From contig JADFQA010000031.1 in NCBI GenBank assembly GCA_022562055.1, positions 1 through 39,131 on the forward strand: a stretch of 39,131 nucleotides of DNA. Reading direction: 5' to 3'. Below the pieces are notes generated by a model. It did no database searches, was not told where the DNA came from, and saw nothing but the letters and a program-made list of their open reading frames with translations. The position numbers and the translations under genes were made by a program. Shown here piece after piece: positions 1 through 8,742 of the stretch (its first letter is position 1; the number at the start of each line of letters is the position of its first letter). The stretch is from Acidobacteriota bacterium (GTDB taxonomy: Bacteria > Actinomycetota > Acidimicrobiia > Spongiisociales > UBA5794).

Positions 1-282
1 GATCGCGTCTGGGGGATAGACAACGGATTGACGTTTCATCATCTTCCGAAACTCCGCACGGTCCTGTGGGGTTTTGCGGACCGTGAACTGCCAGATCATA
101 TGGTTGATTGTCTTGAGCGGCTGGAGGTAGCGATGCGGGGCGGCCTTCGGAATCGCATTGCGGCACTGCTATCCGAATCCGAGGCGGTCGCGACCGCGGC
201 GCGATTGGCATCGTTGTTAACACTTCGCGCGCATCCCGCTCCACCAGTAGACCGGCAACCGCTGCCATGGCCGTGGTGGTAG
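1..282 (+). CDS. SCO1664-family (PI3/4-kinase-like) protein, C-terminal part
   Basis: This is the 3' end of a gene that begins outside the window; the frame is open from base 1 and stops at TAG 280-282. The first residues read RVWGIDNGLTFHHLPKLRT, followed by VLWGFADRELP. From memory this matches the conserved His/Asp-rich end of the SCO1664 family (phosphatidylinositol 3/4-kinase-like fold), where a G(I/V)D(H/N)G...F motif precedes KLRTVLWG(W/F)AG. The substrate of this family is not established. The remaining 60 residues are a helical tail ending in a Pro/Trp-rich stretch. The ATG at base 28 lies inside the conserved motif, so it is not the start. The family call rests on the short conserved segment. 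Confidence 0.62.
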   Translation, partial: DRVWGIDNGLTFHHLPKLRTVLWGFADRELPDHMVDCLERLEVAMRGGLRNRIAALLSESEAVATAARLASLLTLRAHPAPPVDRQPLPWPWW

Positions 283-345
283 GGGCGATGACGGCACAGT
301 CGGTGGAACCTTGGACGGCGCCTACATCGCACTAGTCTCCGGCGA

Positions 346-1587
346 ATGAACCGCGAAACCGACCAGGAATCGCTGCGCCGAACGCTGTGGCGGATGGTCG
401 CCATCATCGCGATCCTAGGAGCTGTGTCCTACGGTGCGCTCGCATATTTCGTCGCCGGCGAAATCGCCGACCCTGAATCGACGGTACGCGTCGGCGACGA
501 CTACTCGACGTTCCATGCCGCAGCGCAGATCTTACTTTTTGGTGAGGCCGACACCCTCTACGACGTGGATGAGGTTGCCGCGGTTCGGACCGCGTTGAGA
601 GGAGAAGTCACCTCCGCCGCGCCTGCTTATGTCAATCCTCCCGCCTTTGCGATGCTCCTGGTTCCGCTCGCTTCGCTGCGTTACGGGGCAGGCCTTGCGG
701 TGTGGACCGTGGCGGGATTTCTCGCCTTGGGTGTGTCGTTGCGACTTCTGCACACACCGAGACCATGGCTGGTGTTGGCCGTCGCAGCGACGTCGATCAA
801 TGGTTTCATTGGTGTGCGGCTTGGGCAGGCCCAGATGTTTTGGGCCGCGCTGTATGGAGCAATTCTGTGGAGGCTCCGGGGTTCCGCACAGGTCCAGGCC
901 GGGCTTTTCGCCGCCCTACTATCGCTCAAACCTCAGTTGCTGGCCCCACTCGTATTGTGGTGGATGATCGATTGGCGCCAGTACTGGCGGGCGCTCCTCT
1001 CCGTAGGTGCGGGGTCGGCGGTCCTGGCGCTGCTGCCGATGGTGCTGTTCCCCGGGTCATACGACGGCTATTTCGCCTTGCTGCGCGAGTCGTCGGCCTC
1101 CGCGTTGCAGGAGGGGATTCCCTGGGGTGCGACTCTTCCGTATGCGCTGTTCGCCATCACCGGCCCGTCCACATTTGTCGCCACAGTCGGGTTCGTCCTC
1201 AGCAACCTGTTACTCGTCGGCCTCGTCGTTGTTGCCGTCCGCGGCCGGTGGCACCAGGACGTCATGTTTGTCGTGGCGATCCTCGGCGCCGCAGCACTTT
1301 CCAACCACCTGCTCCTCTACGACTGGATGGTGCTTGTGCCTGCGGGTGTAGTGGTAGCGCGATATCTCCCAAGAAAAGGCGTCGACCTACCCGCCATGAT
1401 CGTTTCGATTGTGTACGCGTCCTTCGTGCAGATGGCTTTCGGGGCATCGGTATATCGCAGACTCGGGTTTACGGTGCAGATCACCTCGTTCGTCCTGATT
1501 TTCGTTGGCATCGTGGCTGTGAGGCGCATGCGGTCAACCGACGGCGCCGCGCTGGTCACTGAATCTGGATTGGAAACCACGATATGA
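346..1587 (+). CDS. GT87-type polytopic membrane glycosyltransferase, copy 1
   Basis: A 413-residue integral membrane protein with about ten hydrophobic segments. It shows the pattern of glycosyltransferase family 87 (DUF2029, GT-C fold), whose actinobacterial members transfer mannose from polyprenyl-phosphate donors outside the membrane. After TM1 (about residues 15-35) the first extracytoplasmic loop carries GDDYSTFHAAA, with an acidic residue where GT-C enzymes keep their catalytic Asp. This is followed by YVNPPAFAMLL and, near residue 195, LKPQLLAPLVLWW, both typical of the family. The next gene is a paralogue that starts inside this stop codon (ATGA, 1584-1587), so the two are co-translated. 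The acceptor is not predictable from sequence. Confidence 0.8.
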   Translation: MNRETDQESLRRTLWRMVAIIAILGAVSYGALAYFVAGEIADPESTVRVGDDYSTFHAAAQILLFGEADTLYDVDEVAAVRTALRGEVTSAAPAYVNPPAFAMLLVPLASLRYGAGLAVWTVAGFLALGVSLRLLHTPRPWLVLAVAATSINGFIGVRLGQAQMFWAALYGAILWRLRGSAQVQAGLFAALLSLKPQLLAPLVLWWMIDWRQYWRALLSVGAGSAVLALLPMVLFPGSYDGYFALLRESSASALQEGIPWGATLPYALFAITGPSTFVATVGFVLSNLLLVGLVVVAVRGRWHQDVMFVVAILGAAALSNHLLLYDWMVLVPAGVVVARYLPRKGVDLPAMIVSIVYASFVQMAFGASVYRRLGFTVQITSFVLIFVGIVAVRRMRSTDGAALVTESGLETTI

Positions 1588-2804
1588 AGTCAGAGGCAGG
1601 GCGGGAGTCACTCCGCAGAAACCTCTGGCGTGGTGTCGCCGTCATACTCGGCGTTGGCGCCGCGCTCTACGTTTTGTCGATCTACAGCGTCGCGACCGAT
1701 TCGGACCATCGCAGCCAAACAGGCAACGTGGTTGGTGTTGACTACTCGACCTTCCACGCCGGTGCAACGATGCTGCGCTATCGCGACGCGGACCAGCTGT
1801 ACGACCTCGAAGCCATGACGGACCTTCTGCAGGAAGTACGTCGCGGCCCGGTAGGGCTGGAGCCGACGTACCTCAACCCACCGGCCTTCGCAATGGTGCT
1901 GACACCCTTCGCACCCCTGCGTTACGAGGTCGGTCTCGCTCTGTGGACCACTCTTGGGATTGTGGCATTCTTCTTTGGGCTTCGTTCCATCGGGACGACG
2001 CGACCCGCGTTCGTGCTCGGTGCAGTGCTGGTGTCGGTACCGGGGTTTCTCGGCGTGACGCTCGGTCAGGGCCAATTCTTTTGGGCTGCGCTCTACGCGG
2101 GTGTCTTGTCGCGGCTGCGGGCGGGACAAGCAACGCAGGCCGGTCTGCTCGCTGCTGTACTGATTCTGAAACCCCAGCTACTTGCCCCGATCGTTCTTTG
2201 GTGGCTGATTGACTGGCGACGCCACCACCGGTCACTCGTCACCGTTGCAGTCGCGGCATCGGCGATATCGCTTGCACCAGCAGTGCTTTTTCCGGGCTCG
2301 TACAGCGGTTACCTATCCATGCTCAAAGCTGCCTCGGACGCGTTTCCCCTCAATGGGATCCCGATGGGGGTGACGCTTCGGGACACAGTGGATGCTTTCA
2401 CCGGGGGGTCTTCGGTATGGTCAGGCGCCATCGTATTGGGCGGTGTTGCGGTGTTTGCCATCGTGCTCGTGCGTGGCGTTCGATCAGAGTGGGGCACCGA
2501 CGTTATGTTTATCGTGGCAACGGTTGGGGGACTGCTGGTCATCCCGCACCTCGTCATGTACGACTGGGTGGTGCTGGTACCGGTCGGGATCGTGTTTGCT
2601 CAACACATTCCTGCGCGTTCGGTGGCACTGCCGATGATCATCGTGGGGCTGCTGTATACGTTGCTGTTCCAGGCTGCGTTTGGTATTGCATCCTTCGAGC
2701 GGTTTGGGTCGAGCATCCAGATTGCGGCATTGGTACTGGTATCCTCCGCGGTATTCGGAGTCCGCCAGATTCTCCAGGAGCCCACGTCAGCACACATGTC
2801 ATAG
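1584..2804 (+). CDS. GT87-type polytopic membrane glycosyltransferase, copy 2
   Basis: A 406-residue paralogue of the preceding gene, with the same order of motifs: VDYSTFHAGA in the first outer loop, YLNPPAFAMVL, a QGQFFWAALYAG segment and LKPQLLAPIVLWWLIDWR. It begins at the ATG that overlaps the upstream stop by four bases. The N-terminal regions (ESLRR-LWR) are also alike, so this is a tandem duplication that has since diverged widely at the residue level. Having two linked GT87 enzymes suggests successive sugar additions or a heteromeric pair; that is inference. There are 84 bases before the next gene and no obvious terminator. Confidence 0.8.
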   Translation: MKSEAGRESLRRNLWRGVAVILGVGAALYVLSIYSVATDSDHRSQTGNVVGVDYSTFHAGATMLRYRDADQLYDLEAMTDLLQEVRRGPVGLEPTYLNPPAFAMVLTPFAPLRYEVGLALWTTLGIVAFFFGLRSIGTTRPAFVLGAVLVSVPGFLGVTLGQGQFFWAALYAGVLSRLRAGQATQAGLLAAVLILKPQLLAPIVLWWLIDWRRHHRSLVTVAVAASAISLAPAVLFPGSYSGYLSMLKAASDAFPLNGIPMGVTLRDTVDAFTGGSSVWSGAIVLGGVAVFAIVLVRGVRSEWGTDVMFIVATVGGLLVIPHLVMYDWVVLVPVGIVFAQHIPARSVALPMIIVGLLYTLLFQAAFGIASFERFGSSIQIAALVLVSSAVFGVRQILQEPTSAHMS

Positions 2805-2888
2805 AGCTTGGACGTCGCTAGCGGTCCATGGTCCGGAGATGTATGGACGCGCGGCCAAGTGGTAGCTTGATTCCCGGGAGGTACCCAG

Positions 2889-4028
2889 GTGGCGCGTAAG
2901 ACTGTCCGCTACACAATCGACAAGGTGCCGGCGAAGCTTCGTTGGCGACCGCGAGTCAGCGGTTGGGGCATCTTTTTCGGTGCGGTTGGCGGACTTGGCG
3001 TCGTCGTTCTGCTCCAACAAGCTGGGCTGCGTGTCCTCACTCGCACACTTTCAATCCAGGGTCTCTCGGCCGCGATCGTTTCCGGCATCATCGTTCCATC
3101 GCTTGTGTACATGATTTCTGTCGGTGCCTACAACCGCCGCCTGCGACACTACCTCAAAGGATCCGCCGGCCGTGCGATGGCAGCGACGACCACGGTCGCT
3201 GTCCTGGCAGTATCGACCGCCGCCCTTCTCGTCTCCAGTGCGAGTCCAGCTCATGCAACGGTCACTGGTCCGTGTCGAGTGACTCTCAACGGAGTCGACG
3301 TCGCCCCCCTCCAACCTACCGCGGCTGACGCGATACTCGTTGACGCGGAGGGGTCTCTCACGGGGACCCTAGAGTTTCCCAGCGAGATCGACGGTGGCTC
3401 GATCGATCTGATGTACGCCGGGTTTACCACGTTCAATTTTCAACAGTGGGATGGGTTGGTTGACAACGGGGATGCGATTGATTCGGGTGGCGGTGTGGAG
3501 TCGCGTACCGTGCGTACCGACGTTGTCGCAAAGTACGCCGCCGGCGTATACGACGTGTTCGGCACGGTCGTGTTTGAGAACGGGCAAACCTGTGATGTCG
3601 CGTTTGCGTTCAAGATTGATGTGCCGCCGCTCGAGACACTAGTCGGTAGAGGTGCTGCGGTGGCAGCCGCGTTTGGGCTTCTGGGGACATTCGGCGTCAT
3701 CGTAGGCCGGACACGCGAAGGCGCCGCGTTGTTGGCGGCCCTTGATCGCCAACTCGGGAGTCTTCCAACTCCAGATCCCCTCGAACAAGAGCGAATCGGC
3801 GCCGCCACGCTCATTCACGAGCCGGCACAGGTGATGGATGCCTCAGGCCCGGGCAATACGGCTCCCGATTCGAACTCTCCATCGGACCCTGAAGCTGTCG
3901 AAGCGCGGTCCGCCGCACCAACGGCCTACGCAGAACGCGGACCTATGCCGGTACCCGATCTCGATTTCGACAACTCCGAAGACGGCGATCACACAGGCGA
4001 ACCGGATCTACCGGAAGCAGGTCGTTGA
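2889..4028 (+). CDS. Unknown membrane-anchored protein with extracellular domain and acidic tail
   Basis: Not recognised as a named family. The GTG start is preceded by GGGAGG about six bases upstream. The N-terminus is very basic (about residues 1-23). It is followed by hydrophobic segments near 26-46 and 58-77 and a third at about 97-123 that ends in ASPAHA, like a signal-peptidase site. Then comes a roughly 125-residue domain with two cysteines (near 130 and 236) and beta-rich character, presumably outside the cell. A last TM follows (about 257-277), and then a cytosolic tail rich in Pro, Glu and Asp. Topology is inferred. It follows the GT87 pair on the same strand and may be a cell-envelope protein. 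Codon use resembles that of its neighbours. Confidence 0.6.
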   Translation: MARKTVRYTIDKVPAKLRWRPRVSGWGIFFGAVGGLGVVVLLQQAGLRVLTRTLSIQGLSAAIVSGIIVPSLVYMISVGAYNRRLRHYLKGSAGRAMAATTTVAVLAVSTAALLVSSASPAHATVTGPCRVTLNGVDVAPLQPTAADAILVDAEGSLTGTLEFPSEIDGGSIDLMYAGFTTFNFQQWDGLVDNGDAIDSGGGVESRTVRTDVVAKYAAGVYDVFGTVVFENGQTCDVAFAFKIDVPPLETLVGRGAAVAAAFGLLGTFGVIVGRTREGAALLAALDRQLGSLPTPDPLEQERIGAATLIHEPAQVMDASGPGNTAPDSNSPSDPEAVEARSAAPTAYAERGPMPVPDLDFDNSEDGDHTGEPDLPEAGR

Positions 4029-4064
4029 CTCGACTCTGTAACCCCCGACGAATGGCGATGATGC

Positions 4065-4448
4065 TCATTTCCGCAAAAACAGTGACGCCCACCAGATGAA
4101 GAGGCCTTGGAAGGGGAGTCTGGCCCAGGCGACAACTGGGTTTGCGAACGAGGCAGGGAGGCGACGGTCATCGATGCCGCCCTGGAGCGCCATCCAGACA
4201 TTTGCTGGAAACACAACAATCAGCGTGACGATGAGTCCCGCAGCGGACCAGCGACGCCAAGCTGGGACGAGTAGACCGAGCGCAAACCCTATTTCCATAA
4301 CACCGGTGACGTAAACCAGCGAACGTTTTGCGGGGAGGATGGGAGGGATGAGCGCCTCGTACGCCTCAGGGCGCACGAAGTGGTAGGTCCCCGCTGAGGT
4401 CATAAACAACGCGAGCGTCACAAGGAGCGCCCAACGGACAGGACTCAC
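4065..4448 (-). CDS. DoxX-like small membrane protein
   Basis: A 127-residue protein with four hydrophobic segments. It has the DoxX/DoxD layout: an early FVRPEAYEALIPP motif after TM1, a GVMEIGFALGLLVP segment in TM2, then NVWMALQGG before TM3-4. DoxX proteins are poorly characterised, and some act in thiosulfate/quinone or thiol redox complexes. Its GTG start overlaps the stop of the formate dehydrogenase gene (GTGA, 4445-4448), so it is the last gene of that operon. This raises the possibility of a membrane or redox role linked to formate oxidation; that is inference from position. It converges with the unknown membrane gene ending at 4028, with 36 bases between. Confidence 0.72.
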   Translation of the reverse strand: MSPVRWALLVTLALFMTSAGTYHFVRPEAYEALIPPILPAKRSLVYVTGVMEIGFALGLLVPAWRRWSAAGLIVTLIVVFPANVWMALQGGIDDRRLPASFANPVVAWARLPFQGLFIWWASLFLRK

Positions 4449-7216
4449 GGACTGGCTGTGAGACGGGTGGGTGTCTGGTACGACCCGGGGAACACCGCCT
4501 GCACGTCGGTACCCTCCGCGGGCTCAATACGGGCCGCGCAGACCTTGTATTCGCCGGTGCCGGTCACGGCGTCACCGGCCTCAGTGGTGAGGAGATTGGC
4601 GCGAGCCTCGGCGAAGTGAAAAGGCATCCAAATGGTGTTCCGTTTTACCTGGCGCGACACCATGGCGCGGCAACGAACTCGGCCTCGCCGGGTTACGACA
4701 TCCACCATGGCCCCGTCTTCGACGCCAAGCGCACGTGCGGTACGAGGATGGATTTCGATGAACGCTTCCGGCTGCTTTTCCACCAGACCGTCGATTCGAC
4801 GAGTCTGCGAACCGGCGTTGTAGTGGTACAGCGTGCGGCCGGTGCTGAGGACTAGTGGATACTCAGGATCGGCCTGCTCGAATGGCGGGCGGTACTCGAC
4901 AGCTTGGAACAGGCCCTTGCCTCGTAACACGCCACCCTTGTGGAGATACACCGTGCTTGGCGCATCTGCTGTCTCGACCGGCCACTGAAGGCCATCTTCT
5001 TCGATGCGTTCGTGCGAGATTCCCGAAAATTGTGGCGTGAGCGCGGCCATTTCTGCGTAGATGTCCGCAACGCCGTCGTAGTGTGGGTTCTTGTATCCCG
5101 CACGCTCCATCACGTCGAGGATGATCTCCCAGTCGGCCCGAGCCTGGCCCGGTGGGTCGATCGCTTTGCGCACTCGTTGCACCCGCCGATCCGAGTTGGT
5201 GAACACGCCGTCTTTTTCGGCGAAGCACGCCGCCGGTAACACGACATCTGCGTATCGGCATGACTCATTGAGGAAGATGTCCTGAACGACCATGAACTCA
5301 ATACCGTTGAGCGCCTCTTCGAGCTTCCCAACGTTGGGTTCTGACATCACGATGTCTTCGCCCATGAGATACACACCCTTTACCTGGGTACCCATGACTT
5401 CCATCATCTCGTTGAGGTTGAGACCGGGGACGTCTGACTGCTCAGCGCCCCAGGCCTTGGCAAACTTGTCTCGGACTTCTGTGTCCTTCGCCCACTGATA
5501 ACCCGGATAGAACGTTGGTGTAGCCCCGGAATCATTGGCGCCCTGCACATTGTTCTGACCGCGGAGAGGGTTCATTCCCATAGATGCGCCACCTAGGTGG
5601 CCGGTCATCAACACAAGGTTTGATAGGGCATAGACGTTGTCGGTGCCGGTGGTGTGCTCGGTGATACCAAGCGTGTAATAGATGCCTGCCTTGCGCGTCG
5701 TGGCGTACTCCCGCGCTACCTCGCGGATCATCTCCGCCGGGACTCCGGTGACCGTTTCGGCCTTCTCCGGCGTGTAGGCCGCCACTGTCTTCTTTACTGC
5801 TTCGAAACCCTCGGTGTTTTGAGCTATCCACTCTTTGTCTTCGAGGCCCTCGTCGATGATGACATGGGCGAAAGCATTGAGGAGCCACACATCGCTGCCC
5901 GGTTCGATCTGGAGGTGCCACTTCGCAATCGACGTCATCCATATCGCCCGCGGGTCGGCAACGGCAAGCTTGGCGCCACGCCGGACCGCTTTCTTCATTT
6001 CCATTGCGATGATCGGATGGGCCTCAGATGTGTTTGACCCGATTACGAGAAGGAAGTCTGCATCGCGGATCTCGGGAATGGAGTTCGTCATCGCCCCGGC
6101 CCCGAACGTGGTTACCAGACCGGCAACCGTTGGAGCATGTCAGGTGGCGGCACACGAATGGACGTTATGGGTCCCGAACGCAGCCCTCGCCATTTTCTGA
6201 AAAAGGTAGTTCTCCTCGCCTGTGCAACGGCTCGAGGAGACGAACCCGAGCGAATGCGGGCCGTGCCTCTCCACTACCCCTTGCAGGCCCTCAACGACAC
6301 GGTCCAGCGCTTCGTCCCAGGTTGCTGGGCGGAGCACACCGTCGGTATTGCGTACGAGTGGATCAGTGAGCCGATCTTGGTGGTGGATGAAGTCGTTCGC
6401 AAACTTTCCCTTGACACACAGATTGCCGTCGTTGACCGTGGTCCCTGGTGCGGGAGCGGTGACCTTCACGATGCGGTTTGCTTCGCGGTCGACGTTGAGA
6501 TCGAGCTGGCACCCGACTCCGCAAAAATTGCATGTAGTGCGAATTTTCTCAAGTTCGCGTTCGGGCTTCCCGTATGCGAGAGCAACCTTCTCTGTCATTG
6601 CCCCTGTCGGGCACACCGAGACGCACCCGCCACACAACTCACACGTGGTGTCTGTGAGCGAAAGCTCATCCACGGTAGAGATCGTCATTTTGGCCCCGCG
6701 ATGTGAAAGCGTGATAGCGGTGACCCCCTCGACTTCGTCGCAGTACCTCGTGCACAACGCGCACCCAATACAGCGATCTTCTCTGAACTCGATGAAGCGA
6801 TTGGTGTCCATCGGACGGCCCTGGCGCGGCGAATCGACATGCGGCCAAAGGCCTGCGGTTCCGTGGATGTCTGCGAGTTCAAAGAGTCGGTTGGGGTTTG
6901 CGTCCTCAGCCACGGTGCGGTCCGACACAGTGTCGGCCATGTGCAGGGAAAGCGAGAATTGTCGGTTGCGGGCGACCCGTTTACTTTCGGTTGTGACGTC
7001 CATGCCGGCTTGTGTCTTGGAGTGGCACGAAGGCTGCATGAGGCGCGACCCGGTAACTTCGACAAGACAGATGCGACAGGCCGCGGCTGGGTCGATCCGG
7101 TCATCGTGGCAGAGCGTCGGAATGTCGACATCGATCCGGCGGGCCGCAGAGAGGATCGTTTCTCCCGGCCGGAAGTCCACTGTCGTCCCGTTGATTGTGA
7201 GGGTCTCGCCGGTCAT
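4445..7216 (-). CDS. fdhA: Selenocysteine-containing NAD-linked formate dehydrogenase, catalytic subunit
   Basis: A molybdo/tungsto-bis-PGD enzyme that oxidises formate to CO2. The gene reads as one frame of 923 codons only if TGA 6140-6142 is read as selenocysteine (residue 359). Upstream of it the protein ends HSCAAT; downstream it resumes HAPTVAGLVTTFGAGAM, the exact active-site context of FdhF-type enzymes (CARV-U-HGPSVAGL in E. coli, from memory). Domain order: plant-type [2Fe-2S] (Cys36, 47, 50, 64), two ferredoxin [4Fe-4S] motifs (Cys149/152/155/159 and 192/195/198/202), molybdopterin-domain [4Fe-4S] (Cys229/232/236/267), catalytic domain, then a C-terminal cofactor-binding domain. Start ATG 7216-7214 overlaps the NuoEF stop (ATGA). 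An upstream extension to 7300 would lie inside the NuoF gene and is rejected. A SECIS hairpin follows the TGA. The product is a soluble NADH-producing complex with the fused NuoEF subunit. Confidence 0.93.
6110..6142 (-). promoter_or_regulatory. UGA selenocysteine codon and bacterial SECIS hairpin
   Basis: On the minus strand the UGA (6142-6140) is followed by 11 bases and then a perfect 7-bp stem, GGUUGCC (6128-6122) with GGUAACC (6116-6110), including one G-U pair. The stem closes a GGUCU loop (6121-6117). From memory, the E. coli fdhF SECIS has the same 11-base spacing and a GGUCU loop on a GGUUGC stem. SelB recognises this loop with the bulged/loop U. The element is translated as part of the FDH protein (PTVAGLVT). 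Seen directly: pairing, loop and spacing. Inferred: SelB binding. Confidence 0.88.
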
Positions 7217-8742
7217 GCGGACACAGCCATTCCGAATTCGTTGGGGAAGTACTTCATCGCCGAAAGTAACGGTAGTGCAGCGGCCTGTCCGAGGCCACAA
7301 ATACTCGCTTCTTGCATGCCCCAGGTGATGTCCTCGACGTGTTCAAACGCATCAGTGTCACCGCTGCGATACTGCTCGATGATCTGACGGAGGAGCTGGG
7401 TCCCGATGCGGCACGGGGCGCATTGGCCGCACGATTCGTCCTCGAAGAACACTGCTTGTACCAGCGCCGCTTGCACCATGTCGACCGTGTCGTTGAGCAC
7501 TACGACGCCGGACGAGCCGAGCATCGATCCAACTTTTTGGAGCGAAGCAAAGTCGAGCGCGACGTTCACCATCGAAGCGGGAAGGAAACCCGAGCTGGCA
7601 CCACCAGGGGAGAAGGCCTTTAACGCGCCAGCCACTCCACCCGCCGTCTCGATGAGTTCGGCCATAGTGATGCCCATCGGTGCTTCGTACACACCGGGAC
7701 GCTGGATATGCCCCGAGATGCAGTACAGCTTGGAACCAGACTCCGTTCGGCCGAGAGCCTTGAACCAGCCACCACCTCGGGTCAGGATCGCCGGAATGGC
7801 CGCGATAGTCTCAACATTGTGGATCAGGGTGGGGGCCCCACGAAAGCCGGCTTCGACGGGGAATGGTGGTTTCATTCGGGGCAAACCGCGTTTTCCCTCA
7901 AGCGACTCGAGCAGCGCCGTCTCTTCGCCACAAATGTAGGCGCCGTGCCCGTCGACAAAATGCCAGCGGACTGTGTCGTCGAGGAGGCCTGCTGTGTCGG
8001 CCGCAGCCACCGCGGCCTTGAGGGCATCTCTGACTCCGCCAAACTCGCCACGCACATAGCAGTAGATGTCTTTGGCTTGCAAGGTTTGTGCCGCAATGGC
8101 GAGTCCTTCAACAACCAGGTGGGGGCGTCTCAGAATCACCTCTCGGTCTTTGAATGTCCCTGGTTCTCCCTCATCGGCGTTGAGCACGATGTAGCGTTCT
8201 GTGACTGGTTGGCCGGCAACGCCGCGCCATTTGATGTGCGCTGGAAAACCAGCTCCCCCTCTACCCGTCAGACCGGCGGACTCGAGTTGGCTGATTACCC
8301 ATTCTTGCCCGTTGTCACACGCCGCGGCGAAAGCCGCGTATGAGAACGAGTCGTCGCCTGCCAGGTTAATCGCGAGGTCGTCGGACGGGGGCGTGAGGTG
8401 AACCTCGGGAAGCGGGTTTTCACCGCGCGGATCCCAGCTCGCCGGTGCCTCGTCGCAGCGACCGAGACATGCCGCAGCGAGAAACTTCTGACCTGCCAGA
8501 CTCATTTCGTCGATCTTGTTTCCGCTGCCCGCCAGGAAACAACTCAGACCCTGGCAGACGCGGACGTCGGTGGGGTTGTACAACAAGGAGTAGAACGTAG
8601 CCACCCCGTACACATCGGCCTCGGGGACACCCGTCTCGGCATGGATTGCGGCGGACACGTCGTCTTTCAGCCCCCCGGCCAGCTCGATGCGGATGAGCAC
8701 TTCTTCGCGACGATTGTCAGCTTCGCGACGATTGTCAGTCAC
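7213..8742 (-). CDS. fdhB: Formate dehydrogenase NuoE-NuoF fusion (NADH/FMN) subunit
   Basis: A 509-residue electron-transfer subunit passing formate electrons to NAD+. The N-terminal thioredoxin-like [2Fe-2S] domain (about 20-105) has CQGLSC and CLGRC (Cys63, 68, 92, 96), as in NuoE. The N-terminal helical part of NuoE is short here. The NuoF-like part has GRGGAGFP (about 160), the NADEGEPGTFKDREV FMN site, GAYICGEETALLESLEGKRG, then CGQCAPCRIGT plus a distant Cys (SICGLGQ) for the N3-type [4Fe-4S]. GTG 8742 is chosen because GGGGGA lies six bases upstream and it overlaps the previous gene by eight bases. A longer frame to 8928 would run through that gene. Residues 4-15 are an exact DNRREA duplication. 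It lies directly upstream of fdhA with ATGA coupling. Confidence 0.92.
   Translation of the reverse strand: MTDNRREADNRREEVLIRIELAGGLKDDVSAAIHAETGVPEADVYGVATFYSLLYNPTDVRVCQGLSCFLAGSGNKIDEMSLAGQKFLAAACLGRCDEAPASWDPRGENPLPEVHLTPPSDDLAINLAGDDSFSYAAFAAACDNGQEWVISQLESAGLTGRGGAGFPAHIKWRGVAGQPVTERYIVLNADEGEPGTFKDREVILRRPHLVVEGLAIAAQTLQAKDIYCYVRGEFGGVRDALKAAVAAADTAGLLDDTVRWHFVDGHGAYICGEETALLESLEGKRGLPRMKPPFPVEAGFRGAPTLIHNVETIAAIPAILTRGGGWFKALGRTESGSKLYCISGHIQRPGVYEAPMGITMAELIETAGGVAGALKAFSPGGASSGFLPASMVNVALDFASLQKVGSMLGSSGVVVLNDTVDMVQAALVQAVFFEDESCGQCAPCRIGTQLLRQIIEQYRSGDTDAFEHVEDITWGMQEASICGLGQAAALPLLSAMKYFPNEFGMAVSA
8703..8738 (-). repeat. Perfect 18-bp tandem duplication in the FDH NuoE start
   Basis: The plus-strand unit cttcgcgacgattgtcag occurs twice back to back (8703-8720 and 8721-8738). 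It encodes DNRREA-DNRREA just after the GTG start of the NuoEF subunit. It is in frame, so it adds six residues without disrupting the gene. Its identity at every base suggests a recent slip or duplication. Confidence 0.9.

Noticed and set aside
702-1562. Long alternative frame of 286 aa over the first GT87 gene (and similar long shadow frames over fdhA, hemD and hemL).
   Set aside because: Arg/Pro/Gly-rich composition with no motifs, fully inside well-supported genes; typical high-GC shadow frames.
6140-7300. A free-standing 386-aa FDH N-terminal protein, with 4445-6091 as a separate 548-aa protein (or a pseudogene).
   Set aside because: The two frames are in phase, separated by one TGA at the selenocysteine position and followed by a SECIS hairpin; homology runs across the join.
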